A stretch of 24,262 nt of DNA. Origin: Methanosarcinaceae archaeon. GTDB lineage: Archaea; Halobacteriota; Methanosarcinia; Methanosarcinales; Methanosarcinaceae. The position numbers and the translations under genes were made by a program. Where the stretch lies: assembly GCA_030655675.1 (NCBI GenBank), contig JAUSPM010000152.1:1-24262 (forward strand). Reading direction: 5' to 3'. This document shows, piece by piece, positions 7,386 to 15,153 of this stretch. Below the pieces are notes generated by a model. The model did not search any database and was not told where the DNA came from. It saw only the letters and a list, made by a program, of their open reading frames with translations. Each line of letters begins with the position of its first letter. The first letter of the stretch is position 1.

Positions 7386-8249
7386 ATGTCAACAGATCGT
7401 CATATAATGGAACTTCAGGGTAAAACCCGAGTTGTAATTGAAAACGGAAAAGTGGTTGAGGTCGGTGAGCCTATAACTGAGTATTGTCCCATCTTTGACA
7501 AAGTACGTGGAGTAAAGAAATTCACACCTGAAACAGTGAGGGAGAATATAGAGTTCAGGATACGGGATTTTGGGATATTCACAGAGGACAGGCAACTTGA
7601 GATGGAGATTTTTGTTGGCTTTGGTGCGAGCGAGACATTCATGACAGCACTTCGCAGCGGTCTGCTTGATACTACTGTTACGGTATGTGATGGTACCGGC
7701 ACGGTGATCACGAGCAACCCAAAGCTCTGTCAGGGTATGGGGTCCCGTATATCAGGGTTGACAATGACATCGCCAATTGAAGGGCTGATTAAGCGTGTTG
7801 AGGCTGCTGACGGTGTAGTGCTCGATCCGAAGACTGCCAGGATAGATCAGGTCGATGGTGTCAGGAAAGCACTTGAGATGGGATACAAGAGAATAGGTGT
7901 ATCCGTAGCAACTGTTGAAACCCTAAAAGAGATCAAAAAACTCGAAGCAGAGTCCGATGCTGAAATTATAACATTTGGTGTACACACTACTGCGATGCCG
8001 AAGGAAGAAGCTGCTGAATTCATCGAACTTGTGGATGTGACAACAGGATGTACTTCAAAGTGGATACGATGTCAGGTTGAAGGTAAGGTTCTGGCACAGT
8101 TTGGCACTGGTATTCCTATATTTGCATTTACACAGCGAGGAAAGGCATTGTTGCTTGAAAGGGCAAAGGAAGTTACAAGTCCCATACTTGTCAATACCCA
8201 GAAACTGCCAATCCAGCCGGAAGGAAAACAGCCATGGCCACTGGTATAA
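7386..8249 (+). CDS. Methanogenesis marker protein 8 (DUF2099-like)
   Basis: Cytoplasmic protein of 287 residues that I recognise as the marker-8/DUF2099 family, which is found essentially only in archaea possessing methyl-coenzyme M reductase; its biochemical role is not established. Features seen: a small N-terminal strand region (TRVVIENGKVVEVGEP) followed by EYCPIFDKVRGVKKFTPE, then VGFGASETFMTALRSGLLD, CDGTGTVITSNPKLCQGMG, VVLDPKTARIDQVDG and VTTGCTSKWIRC. Several conserved-looking Cys (near residues 34, 99, 113, 224 and 230) might bind a metal or Fe-S cluster, which is inference. A strong GGAGG lies 7 nt before the ATG. Copy C of the palindromic repeat starts at the last base of the stop codon. 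Confidence 0.75.
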   Translation: MSTDRHIMELQGKTRVVIENGKVVEVGEPITEYCPIFDKVRGVKKFTPETVRENIEFRIRDFGIFTEDRQLEMEIFVGFGASETFMTALRSGLLDTTVTVCDGTGTVITSNPKLCQGMGSRISGLTMTSPIEGLIKRVEAADGVVLDPKTARIDQVDGVRKALEMGYKRIGVSVATVETLKEIKKLEAESDAEIITFGVHTTAMPKEEAAEFIELVDVTTGCTSKWIRCQVEGKVLAQFGTGIPIFAFTQRGKALLLERAKEVTSPILVNTQKLPIQPEGKQPWPLV

Positions 8250-8290
8250 TTGTGGGTTAGTGGTTATGGAACGCGCCGCCTACGGCGGTT
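8249..8290 (+). repeat. Palindromic CCGCC-GGCGG element, copy C (42 bp)
   Basis: Same orientation as copy B with three differences; core CCGCCTACGGCGG at 8276-8288. It begins at the stop codon of the marker-8 gene, so it would form a hairpin at the 3' end of that mRNA. T/A-rich sequence follows. Confidence 0.85.
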
Positions 8291-8300
8291 ACTATGTTGT

Positions 8301-8350
8301 TTTTGAAAAATAAAAATAAACTTGCAGGAGATGTATGTCATCCTCTGCAA
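8301..8350 (-). terminator. Terminator of the mtr operon
   Basis: On the minus strand, downstream of mtrH, a hairpin of 12-nt arms (8339-8350 and 8322-8333, 10 of 12 paired, TTGCAG at the base, 5-nt loop) is followed by a T-rich tract (TTTATTTTTATTTTTC) at about 8305-8320. This is the best terminator-like structure in the window. The A/T tract may also serve the converging marker-8 gene. Confidence 0.65.
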
Positions 8351-8408
8351 TCACACTTTTAATATTGAATATTTGACACTTGGATGTGATGCTCGTATCA
8401 CATCTCAA

Positions 8409-9326
8409 TCATGCAAGTGAATACGGATGTTCTTCGATATGTTTAATTCCAAAATCCAATGCTGAATCCGCACATAGCATATCGATCATGGCCGCTGTTG
8501 GGAATGCATATGGTGCATTCTCGATCGGACCGATGAACAGTGAATCTGCACCAAGAATTATCCCTGCTGCATTCGATGACATATCACAAACTTTCCGAAC
8601 TGTTTTCTCCTGTGATTTCAGCCATGCCCATGAGGATGGAATATTGTGCGCACCTATGCCGGTTGGAAGCCCGTATTTCGCCTTGACCGAATACATGAGC
8701 CTGAAGGATGCACCTGCACCTTGTTCTATTGGCTGTACGCCAGGGTCGAAGAGTATCTTTTCAAATCCGCAGGACTTTGCTATATCCAGCATTCCACGGT
8801 CCATGAACTCACCGCCATCTTCCAGCAGTGCCATTCTTGACTCAACAGATGTGTCCTGAAGATTAAAGTCCAGGATCACAACGCCGTCTATCTCAGAACG
8901 TGTGAGTGCATCGATCTCATCTTCTCCGATCAGCATATTGATCGCATTGTACATGACACGGTGTCCGTATCCTGCTTCTGTGACATGGTCAAGACCCACA
9001 AGCCTCGCACTGAGGTCTGCTGAATCTATAATAAGAGGGGAATCAGTGTGGTCTGCAACAAAATCAAGTGCTTTTGGCATGATCTCCGGTGTTACACCAA
9101 CTACCTGGAACATACATGGATTCTTGGTGATATCACTGTGTGATTCTACCAGATTAATAAGTTCCTCTGCTTTCTTTTTATCAAAATCGTTACTTCCGAC
9201 ATCAACGATGTTGTGCCCGTCGTAGAATATCGTTGGAATGATGACTGTGGGATACTCTCCCGGTTGCCCACCGATCTTTACTCCGTCAATATCTATTACC
9301 TGCTGCTCTCTTGCGAATGTGAACAT
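8409..9326 (-). CDS. mtrH: Tetrahydromethanopterin S-methyltransferase subunit H
   Basis: Soluble 305-residue catalytic subunit that transfers the methyl group between methyl-tetrahydromethanopterin and the cobalt of the MtrA corrinoid. Family hallmarks: FTFAREQQVIDIDGVKIGGQ at the start, TVIIPTIFYDGHNIV, the TIM-barrel pterin-binding region with CMFQVVGVTPEIM, IIDSADLSARL, VVILDFNLQD, and the C-terminal IGAHNIPSSW. A longer frame extends to 9371, but GAGGAG lies 6 nt before the ATG at 9326, and this start gives the family's usual N-terminus. Last gene of the operon; a 57-nt gap separates it from mtrG. Confidence 0.95.
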   Translation of the reverse strand: MFTFAREQQVIDIDGVKIGGQPGEYPTVIIPTIFYDGHNIVDVGSNDFDKKKAEELINLVESHSDITKNPCMFQVVGVTPEIMPKALDFVADHTDSPLIIDSADLSARLVGLDHVTEAGYGHRVMYNAINMLIGEDEIDALTRSEIDGVVILDFNLQDTSVESRMALLEDGGEFMDRGMLDIAKSCGFEKILFDPGVQPIEQGAGASFRLMYSVKAKYGLPTGIGAHNIPSSWAWLKSQEKTVRKVCDMSSNAAGIILGADSLFIGPIENAPYAFPTAAMIDMLCADSALDFGIKHIEEHPYSLA

Positions 9327-9383
9327 GACAATCTCCTCAAAATGATCAAATATATTTACACTTATTTTCAATTTAAAACGATA

Positions 9384-9548
9384 TTACATAATTATCTGCA
9401 TAAGTATCATTGCCGCTACTGCACCGTACAGTATTCCGATTAGTCGTCCGATGTGTGTTCCGCGCCGCTGGAGGATCTCTGCTGCTGCAAATTCCTCTCG
9501 TTCTTCGATCGTATCCAGCCTGCGCATTATTGATTCGTATTCATCCAT
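9384..9548 (-). CDS. mtrG: Tetrahydromethanopterin S-methyltransferase subunit G
   Basis: Small membrane-anchored subunit of the Mtr complex. The frame translates to 54 residues starting MDEYESIMRRLD. It has a short charged helix (RLDTIEEREEFAAAEILQRR), then GTHIGRLIGILYGAVAAM and a C-terminal hydrophobic anchor ending IIM. Position between mtrF and mtrH and the EF-A-E--QRRG--IGR-IGILYG pattern identify it. Length is at the short end for the family. GAGGT lies 6 nt before the ATG at 9548; an in-frame ATG two codons upstream (9554) touches the ribosome-binding site and is less likely. Confidence 0.88.
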   Translation of the reverse strand: MDEYESIMRRLDTIEEREEFAAAEILQRRGTHIGRLIGILYGAVAAMILMQIIM

Positions 9549-9564
9549 GATCATACCTCAATGA

Positions 9565-9771
9565 TTATATCAAACTGATCCCGATAAGTATCACAGCAGT
9601 CAAAAAACCGATTATGAATTCAACCCTGCCTGTCAGGATGCCGGATAGTGATCTTTCATCTCTTCCAAGTATCATCGCTCTTCTGTGCATATCTTCAGAC
9701 ATCCGATCGATCTCACGGGTATTGGGTGCCGCAAGGGTCGGTATCGTTTCAATATCTCTTTTTCCGCTCAT
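9565..9771 (-). CDS. mtrF: Tetrahydromethanopterin S-methyltransferase subunit F
   Basis: Small Mtr subunit of 68 residues with a soluble N-terminal part (ETIPTLAAPNTREIDRM, then HRRAMILGRDERSLSGI) and a single C-terminal membrane helix (VEFIIGFLTAVILIGISLI). MtrF resembles the C-terminal part of MtrA in its membrane anchoring. The gene lies between mtrA and mtrG as in other methanogens. Two starts are possible: GTG at 9780, which overlaps the mtrA stop (GTGA), and ATG at 9771, which is about 10 nt from the AAGGTG; I prefer ATG. Confidence 0.85.
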   Translation of the reverse strand: MSGKRDIETIPTLAAPNTREIDRMSEDMHRRAMILGRDERSLSGILTGRVEFIIGFLTAVILIGISLI

Positions 9772-9776
9772 GCGAT

Positions 9777-10481
9777 TCACACACCTTTTATTAAGTATAT
9801 CAACATCACCAGTACAAATCCTAAGACTATGCCCTGGATCAGTCCTGAATAGACACCTGACATGAACTTCGATAATTTTCCAAGGTCTTTTACATCAGCA
9901 TCAAGAGCGCGTATCCTGCTCTCTATGGACACGACATCAGGTGTGAGTGCAACCAGACCGCTTTCATCTCTAGTGCCTCCTTTCCCTCCTGAGAAGTCGA
10001 TCGTGATAGGTTCTCCTTTATAGGGGTCTTTCGGCTCGCAGTTCTCAACCGCACGTAAGATCTCGTCAATATTCTCTATTCCCAGCAGGTCAACAAGTTC
10101 GACTTGATCCCTGAATATATCGGCAATATCCGGCGAGATGTTTGAAAGGAATGGGATTGCTCCCGGAGCACCTATAATCCTTCCCTCATCATTGATACCA
10201 TTTGTAAATAGGGTTTTAGTACTTCCTGCAACCAGATGTCCGTGAACTTCTGCACCGCACATTAGCACATATCTGATATTGGTATTGGAAACCGTGTTTG
10301 CAATTATTTTTTCAAGACCTATGTTCTCTGTTTTGCAAGGGCCGACAAGAGCAACGTGAGGTGCGATCCGGCTTTCATCCAGATGACTTCCTAGTGTGAA
10401 AACAAGTACATGTTTTTCAGGTATGCCGACTGTATAACTCCCGGAGACCTGTGGCCATTTTTGTGTAATTTTTCCGCTCAT
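9777..10481 (-). CDS. mtrA: Tetrahydromethanopterin S-methyltransferase subunit A (corrinoid-binding)
   Basis: Corrinoid-carrying subunit of 234 residues: the methyl group passes through its cobalt during transfer between tetrahydromethanopterin and coenzyme M. The cytoplasmic domain holds the conserved CGAEVHGHLVAGS segment; the His at about position 82 of the GH pair corresponds to the cobalt-ligating histidine described in this family. Further family segments are GSHLDESRIAPHVALVGPCKTENIG and NGINDEGRIIGAPGAIPFL. The last 25 residues (YSGLIQGIVLGFVLVMLIYLI) form a membrane anchor. The start overlaps the mtrB stop by 4 nt and has GGAGGT 5 nt upstream. Confidence 0.96.
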   Translation of the reverse strand: MSGKITQKWPQVSGSYTVGIPEKHVLVFTLGSHLDESRIAPHVALVGPCKTENIGLEKIIANTVSNTNIRYVLMCGAEVHGHLVAGSTKTLFTNGINDEGRIIGAPGAIPFLSNISPDIADIFRDQVELVDLLGIENIDEILRAVENCEPKDPYKGEPITIDFSGGKGGTRDESGLVALTPDVVSIESRIRALDADVKDLGKLSKFMSGVYSGLIQGIVLGFVLVMLIYLIKGV

Positions 10482-10780
10482 ATCAGACCTCCTGCTGCAG
10501 CCATTACAAGCGCCATGAACAACATGCCTGCGATAAGCCCGTAGATGAAATTGGTTATCTTGCCCATGTTCCTGAACAACCCCTCGCGTCCCGGATGGGA
10601 TTCGAATGGGGCAGTTGTTGGGTCAAGGGAATTGTATATTTCCATTGAGATCCGGTCAAGTTCATCAATACTGCTGTGAAGAAAACCAATGTCTGCGATT
10701 ATTCGCTCATCCATCTCTCCGATAACACCTTTTTCAGGATCAAGTGCTACGTTAATGTGCGGGTCGAGTTTTACATACAT
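10478..10780 (-). CDS. mtrB: Tetrahydromethanopterin S-methyltransferase subunit B
   Basis: Small Mtr subunit of 100 residues: a soluble helical N-terminal part (DERIIADIGFLHSSIDELDRI, SLDPTTAPFESHPGREG) and a C-terminal membrane helix (FIYGLIAGMLFMALVMAAAGG). It starts directly after the mtrC stop with no intervening base and shares 4 nt with mtrA. GGGTGG precedes the ATG by about 5 nt. Confidence 0.93.
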   Translation of the reverse strand: MYVKLDPHINVALDPEKGVIGEMDERIIADIGFLHSSIDELDRISMEIYNSLDPTTAPFESHPGREGLFRNMGKITNFIYGLIAGMLFMALVMAAAGGLI

Positions 10781-11557
10781 CTATACCACCCCGCTCCATT
10801 CAAGTTTATATATCTCGGCATTGATAGCGCGAAGAAAAATGGTTGTAAATATTACAAATCCAAGACCACTTACAAGAAGTATCTCGATCGATGTTATGGT
10901 GTCAGTATATGCAAGAGATATCAATCCAAACAAGAGGGTGGTAAGTGATGCCTCGGCAAATGCGAGTTTGAGTGTACGGGGCTGGTTCTCGCCTGCGCCC
11001 ATACTTCCGTTGTAGGGATGGATTATTGCAAGGGCTGTGGCTATGAATATCAAGGGTAATACGATGTATACATCTGTCAGCAGCATATCGATGTTGTTTG
11101 AGAAGATGGATACGAACAGGGTTGCGATCATGGCCGCAGATGCAGACATGATGGCGATCTTAAGTTCCATTCGGGGGATCTTCATCTTAATTATCTTGTT
11201 TGCACAAAGACCTGTGACAAATCCGATCACAAAGGCTGCTATAATTCCTATAAAGGCAGAGAACGGTATATCAATGAATATTGAACTGAATGCTGATATT
11301 GTACCCACGCCTGCACCGAGCATGCCGATAGATGCAACGCCTGTCCCGATCCCGTAGGATGAGATATCTTTTACAGCGCTTGCACCTGAAGCAAAGGCAG
11401 GCCATATAAGAATAATTGATAAGAACACAGCGTGTGGTACGGCGTTGAAGATCATTAATGCTACAGTACTGCATACGATCGCGATCAAGAAAAGTGTATA
11501 CGTGGTAGTGTATTTCCCATTATTTGCTGCCGGTTGTCCGGTTGGTTGTGCGCTCAT
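10781..11557 (-). CDS. mtrC: Tetrahydromethanopterin S-methyltransferase subunit C
   Basis: Integral membrane subunit of 258 residues with about eight hydrophobic helices, part of the MtrCDE membrane core that couples methyl transfer to Na+ movement. Family segments: a polar N-terminus (MSAQPTGQPAANNGKY), WPAFASGASAVKDISSYGIG, GMLGAGVGTISAF, and IHPYNGSMGAGENQPRTL between later helices. The ATG abuts the mtrD stop exactly, with GGTGGTGAT shortly upstream, indicating translational coupling. Confidence 0.95.
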   Translation of the reverse strand: MSAQPTGQPAANNGKYTTTYTLFLIAIVCSTVALMIFNAVPHAVFLSIILIWPAFASGASAVKDISSYGIGTGVASIGMLGAGVGTISAFSSIFIDIPFSAFIGIIAAFVIGFVTGLCANKIIKMKIPRMELKIAIMSASAAMIATLFVSIFSNNIDMLLTDVYIVLPLIFIATALAIIHPYNGSMGAGENQPRTLKLAFAEASLTTLLFGLISLAYTDTITSIEILLVSGLGFVIFTTIFLRAINAEIYKLEWSGVV

Positions 11558-12247
11558 CTATATCACCACCGATGCGGCATAGACGAATATTCCAGACACT
11601 GTTGACATTATCAGACATGAATAGAACGTCTTTGGTGTTGTTTTGAACTTTTCATCTGTCATACCTTCGGTCTTCCCGACAAGTGTGTATGCAGGAAGTA
11701 CGCCGTTTATGATGTAGATGCCAACTGCAATGATCCCTGCAATTGCGACTGCTGTTGATGATGGAATTGAAGGGCTGATAAGTGTGTATACTGAATAGAA
11801 TACAAGTGCACCGCCGATCCCACCAATTGCAGCACCTATTACACCGCTTATGAAGGACTGGGTTGGTATGCCGTGTCCGTCTGTACCTGGTGTGAGGCAC
11901 TGCTTCTGCTCAAATCCTGTGAAACGGTCGTATTCACTCTGTCCTGATGTGGGTGCGACACCTACACCAAAGGCGTAGGTGATGTTTGCAACTACGCTTG
12001 TAAGTGCTATCATGAGCATGGATGCTATGGCACCGGATGCCAGCATTAATGCCAGTCCGTTGTCGAGGTTATATGCTGCTGCCATAAGCCCCATCATGCC
12101 TGCACCTGCTGCCAGCATGGTCGGACCTGTTGCTATACCGGTGGTTGCTGCCATGGCACCAACGGCACTGCATGGTATGAAATGCACGCACACGCCAACA
12201 AGCGTGCCACCTATGATAATTCCGAATAATGCGATAATTGGGTCCAT
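11558..12247 (-). CDS. mtrD: Tetrahydromethanopterin S-methyltransferase subunit D
   Basis: Integral membrane subunit of 229 residues with about six helices, in the Na+-translocating core of Mtr. Family segments: the start MDPIIALFGIIIGGTLVGVC, CSAVGAMAATTGIATG, MLAAGAGMMGLMAAAYN, a hydrophilic stretch SEYDRFTGFEQKQCLTPGTD followed by GHGIPTQSFISG, and VFYSVYTLISPSIPSS. A longer frame reaches 12298 inside mtrE; the ATG at 12247 is preferred because AGGAG lies 7 nt upstream, within the last codons of mtrE, whose stop is 4 nt away. Confidence 0.95.
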   Translation of the reverse strand: MDPIIALFGIIIGGTLVGVCVHFIPCSAVGAMAATTGIATGPTMLAAGAGMMGLMAAAYNLDNGLALMLASGAIASMLMIALTSVVANITYAFGVGVAPTSGQSEYDRFTGFEQKQCLTPGTDGHGIPTQSFISGVIGAAIGGIGGALVFYSVYTLISPSIPSSTAVAIAGIIAVGIYIINGVLPAYTLVGKTEGMTDEKFKTTPKTFYSCLIMSTVSGIFVYAASVVI

Positions 12248-12251
12248 TTTT

Positions 12252-13145
12252 CTACTCCTTTGTGAATTCGTTGAACCTGTTCCGTGTGTATATTTCAATT
12301 GAGAGGTTGATTAAGAATAATAGGATTATTATGATGATCCCAAGTAGTATTGGAGTCCATTTGCCTGCAAATGTGAAGAGTCTGCTCCAGTTATCGAGAA
12401 AAACAATTGCTCCAAAACAAAGACCTGTTACCGGACCGCCGAACCTTGAAGTGAAATAAGGTGTATCGATGGAATTGCGGAATCCGTATTCTGCCTTGAC
12501 GTCAATATCTCCCTGCTTTGAGATCGGTATTCCTGAACCAAAGATGAATGTCTGGTAGAGGCGTTCTGAACCATAGTGTATGTCTCCTGTGGATGAACCA
12601 ATTGTACCGAGTGTTATTCCGAAAAGGAGAGCGATGAGCGGTACCGGGAAGGGGTTTAAGAGTACCATGTTCGTTATGAATGATATCAATGTGACACATA
12701 GAACTGCGAGGAATCCATATGCGAAAAAAAGTGGAAGGGGGGATAGTATTACATCAAGTTGCAAAGGTTGTTTGAATGGACGCATGCTTGCAGTTCTTGA
12801 TATGTGGGCAAAGATCGCATAGAATGATAATATTGATGCTGCGACAAGTGCTCCGAATATGGATGCAAGAATGACTGAGTGCATTTCGCCAAAACCGCTT
12901 AAGAAACGAGTCTGAAGAAGCACTGCAACTGTTGCTCCTGTGGTTGACCAGAATCCGTATGCGGGGGGTTCTCCTGAGATTGCTTTGTTGAAGTATCTGT
13001 GCAAATGTCCGATCTGTGGTGCAAGTTGGACCTGTGAATTAGGATTACTCTGCGAGCCGGTGTCCGATTCAAGATCTTCGAAGATGCCGGCGAGTATTGC
13101 AAGAGCACCAGCAAGAGCGACTGCGAATATGATGGTGGGTTCCAT
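12252..13145 (-). CDS. mtrE: Tetrahydromethanopterin S-methyltransferase subunit E, first gene of mtr operon
   Basis: Integral membrane subunit of 297 residues with about six helices and large loops; the third member of the MtrCDE core. Recognised by MEPTIIFAVALAGALAILAG, IFEDLESDTGSQSNPNSQVQ, LAPQIGHLHRYFNKAISGEP, PAYGFWSTTGATVA, GSSTGDIHYGSERLYQ, and RNSIDTPYFTSRFGGPVTGL. The gene order E-D-C-B-A-F-G-H that follows is the standard archaeal order. ATG at 13145 is preferred over the in-frame GTG at 13151. No ribosome-binding site is visible, and a TATA-like box about 28 nt upstream suggests a near-leaderless mRNA. Confidence 0.95.
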   Translation of the reverse strand: MEPTIIFAVALAGALAILAGIFEDLESDTGSQSNPNSQVQLAPQIGHLHRYFNKAISGEPPAYGFWSTTGATVAVLLQTRFLSGFGEMHSVILASIFGALVAASILSFYAIFAHISRTASMRPFKQPLQLDVILSPLPLFFAYGFLAVLCVTLISFITNMVLLNPFPVPLIALLFGITLGTIGSSTGDIHYGSERLYQTFIFGSGIPISKQGDIDVKAEYGFRNSIDTPYFTSRFGGPVTGLCFGAIVFLDNWSRLFTFAGKWTPILLGIIIIILLFLINLSIEIYTRNRFNEFTKE

Positions 13146-13172
13146 GTTCACAGTAAATCTGGTATGTACTCG

Positions 13173-13180
13173 ATATACAT
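13173..13180 (-). promoter_or_regulatory. TATA-like element for the mtr operon
   Basis: On the minus strand CGAAATGTATATCG combines a purine-rich BRE-like CGAAA with TGTATATC; the box ends about 28 nt from the mtrE ATG. A second AT-rich candidate (ATTATTATACAAACC) lies some 15 nt further upstream. The choice between them is not decidable by eye. Confidence 0.35.
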
Positions 13181-13292
13181 TTCGGTTTGTATAATAATGA
13201 TAGAAAGTTAATTTCCCATTGCGGTCAGGTCAATTTGGTGCATAATTCTGTAAGATGTACACTTATGAAAGCAATGATGGGATTGTTATTTA

Positions 13293-13387
13293 GTATTTGT
13301 ATAGATGTAGTATGATGGCTGCGTAAATGGGATTATTCTATCTGAAACTAAAAATAATGCAACCGCCGTCAGGCGGCACGTTCCATA
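13293..13387 (-). repeat. 95-bp dispersed repeat containing palindromic copy D
   Basis: This stretch matches 24139-24233 over 95 bp without gaps, with seven differences by hand alignment. The right end holds the palindrome CCGCC-GTCA-GGCGG (13363-13376); read on the minus strand, TATGGAACGTGCCGCC through ATTTTTAGTTTCA also matches copy F at 21720-21767. It lies in the mtrE upstream gap (13146-13597), which otherwise holds the mtr promoter candidates, a small hairpin and no gene that I can see. Confidence 0.88.
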
Positions 13388-13487
13388 AATACTAAATTGA
13401 ATAATCGAAATCGTTAGCAAACAGTGTATTAAAAACGTTTAAATGCGCTGGAAGCAATTGAAAATTCGATGTGTATGTAGGGCAACG

Positions 13488-13503
13488 CCGCGCTCTTGCG
13501 CGG
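13488..13503. repeat. GC-rich hairpin (CCGCGC-TCTT-GCGCGG)
   Basis: Exact 6-bp arms around a TCTT loop, standing out in an AT-rich gap. It lies 95 nt downstream of the AN1 zinc-finger stop (minus strand) and 340 nt upstream of mtrE. It does not belong to the CCGCC-GGCGG family. A role in ending the zinc-finger transcript is possible but there is no clear T-run. Confidence 0.5.
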
Positions 13504-13597
13504 GTGGTAGAATCGTTTTTATCATACACTTATTAAACACTCTGCACCAGCTAAACAAAAACGTTATTTATAACGCCGATTAGAACACCTGCAACAG

Positions 13598-13792
13598 TTA
13601 TCCACATTTACATAAGCCGATACAATCATGGTTTTCCGGTAATCTATGTTCTGCACAAAAAGTTTTTTTGCAGCGTCTACATGTAAACGATCGTGGTACT
13701 GTTTTCTTAATTACATCAAGATTTTCATCAGTACACTGACTGTCTTTTGCCGGTCCGGTTTGATTTCCACAATAATCACATTCCATGATCAT
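13598..13792 (-). CDS. Small AN1-type zinc-finger protein
   Basis: Protein of about 64 residues that is almost entirely one zinc-binding domain. After MECDYCG (first Cys-x2-Cys) and an SQC, the second half reads SFTCRRCKKTFCAEHRLPENHDC: the F-x-C-x2-C-x4-C-x2-H-R-x-P-E-x-H-x-C pattern of AN1 zinc fingers, known from eukaryotic stress-associated proteins and from small archaeal proteins of unknown role. CKCG ends the chain. Starts at 13807 (GTG), 13792 or 13786 (both ATG) are possible; a TTTATTAA box about 25 nt before 13792 would give a leaderless mRNA. It diverges from mer with a shared 220-nt gap. Confidence 0.75.
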   Translation of the reverse strand: MIMECDYCGNQTGPAKDSQCTDENLDVIKKTVPRSFTCRRCKKTFCAEHRLPENHDCIGLCKCG

Positions 13793-13979
13793 ATCTATAT
13801 TTAACACATTAATAAAGTCTATTGCTTTTTAGAAGCAGTTAATTTGGCATATCTTAATGGTTCTGTTTTAAAATTCGTAATATATCCTGACTTTATACAC
13901 AGGATATCCTCTGTACACAAAGCCAACAATACCAAAACGTATATCGGAAACCTTTGAAGACATACCCCAGATAATCACA

Positions 13980-13986
13980 TATATTA
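13980..13986 (+). promoter_or_regulatory. TATA-like element for mer
   Basis: TATATTA within CACATATATTAGT lies 29 nt before the mer ATG (14016), the spacing expected for a short or absent leader. No good ribosome-binding site precedes mer. Confidence 0.4.
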
Positions 13987-14015
13987 GTATACAAAAATAC
14001 GGGACGTTGAAATGC

Positions 14016-15008
14016 ATGGAACTTACTTTTGGAATCGAATTTCTGGCAAATGAAGATGCGCAGACCCTTGCAGAACTCATAAAGTTCTCGGAAGACAATG
14101 GTCTGGAATACGCATGGATAACAGATCATTATAACAACCGAGATGCTTACGGATTATTGACCTATATAGCAGCACGGACAGACAAGATCAAACTTGGACC
14201 CGGTGTTACTAACCCATACACACGCACAGCCGCACAACTGGCATCTGCGATTGCGACCGTGAATGAGGTTTCAGGTGGCAGGGCGGTCTTTGGGATCGGT
14301 CCGGGTGACAAGGTAACGTTCGATTCGTTGGGGATCGAATGGGAAAAGCCGCTTACGACGGTTAAGGAAACCGTGGAAGTTGTGCGTGCTTTCATACGCG
14401 GTGGAAAGGTGAGTTACGATGGGGATGTATGCCAGATCAAAGGTGCAAAACTGAACTTCGGGGTAGGTGACATTCCTGTATATATCGGTGCACAGGGTCC
14501 GAAGATGCTTGCACTTGCAGGTGCCATCGGGGATGGTGCTCTTGTGAATGCGTCCCATCCGCGTGATTTTGAATATGCTGTTCGTGCCATCAAAGCGGGT
14601 GCAGAAAGTACCAACCGTGATTTCTCTAAGTTCGATGTTGGTGCCTACACCAGTTTTTCCGTTGCAGACACATCGGAAGCTGCAGTAAAAGCCGCACGTC
14701 CTGTTACTGCTTTTATTGTTGCAGGTTCGCCTGATGCGGTGTTCGAAAAGCACGGAATATCACTTGATGATGTGGAAAAGGTGCGCGCAGGCTTCAAAAA
14801 AGGTTTTAGCGACGCTATCGCTGTAGTCACTGATGATATGGTGGATGCGTTCTCGATATGCGGAAATCCCGATGAATGTATCAGCCGTATCGATGACCTG
14901 ATCAATGCAGGTGTCACCCAGATCGTCACCGGTTCACCACTTGGCCCGAAAAAGAAAGCTGCTATTGAACTGATAGGGAAAGAGATCATTCCGCATTTTA
15001 AGAATTAG
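14016..15008 (+). CDS. mer: F420-dependent methylenetetrahydromethanopterin reductase
   Basis: Cytoplasmic bacterial-luciferase-like TIM-barrel enzyme of 330 residues that interconverts methylene- and methyl-tetrahydromethanopterin using coenzyme F420; its product or substrate is that of Mtr, encoded just upstream on the other strand. Family segments: ELTFGIEFLANEDAQTLAEL, YAWITDHYNNRDAYG, KIKLGPGVTNPYTR, RAVFGIGPGDKVTFDSLGIE, IPVYIGAQGPKMLALAG and GDGALVNASHPRDFEYAV. Length is normal. ATG at 14016 is used; the frame also reaches a TTG at 14007 with no supporting site. The 330-nt gap after it holds a family-2 repeat and no visible gene. Confidence 0.95.
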   Translation: MELTFGIEFLANEDAQTLAELIKFSEDNGLEYAWITDHYNNRDAYGLLTYIAARTDKIKLGPGVTNPYTRTAAQLASAIATVNEVSGGRAVFGIGPGDKVTFDSLGIEWEKPLTTVKETVEVVRAFIRGGKVSYDGDVCQIKGAKLNFGVGDIPVYIGAQGPKMLALAGAIGDGALVNASHPRDFEYAVRAIKAGAESTNRDFSKFDVGAYTSFSVADTSEAAVKAARPVTAFIVAGSPDAVFEKHGISLDDVEKVRAGFKKGFSDAIAVVTDDMVDAFSICGNPDECISRIDDLINAGVTQIVTGSPLGPKKKAAIELIGKEIIPHFKN

Positions 15009-15153
15009 GGGATTTTTGGGAGTGGGGCGGTTTTGCTTTATGAGTAAAAAGGGATTTTGGTATTGGCTTTTTAACCGCATTGATATGGTTTGGTAAATAC
15101 TCATTTGTATACATGCATTAAGTGTCTATGAAGGTTTTAAAAATTGAGCACTA

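Noticed and set aside
8380..8859. 159-codon plus-strand frame over mtrH
   Set aside because: Antisense to mtrH, whose family identity and ribosome-binding site are clear.
14271..14753. 160-codon minus-strand frame inside mer
   Set aside because: Antisense to mer, which is full length; no recognisable motif or start signal.
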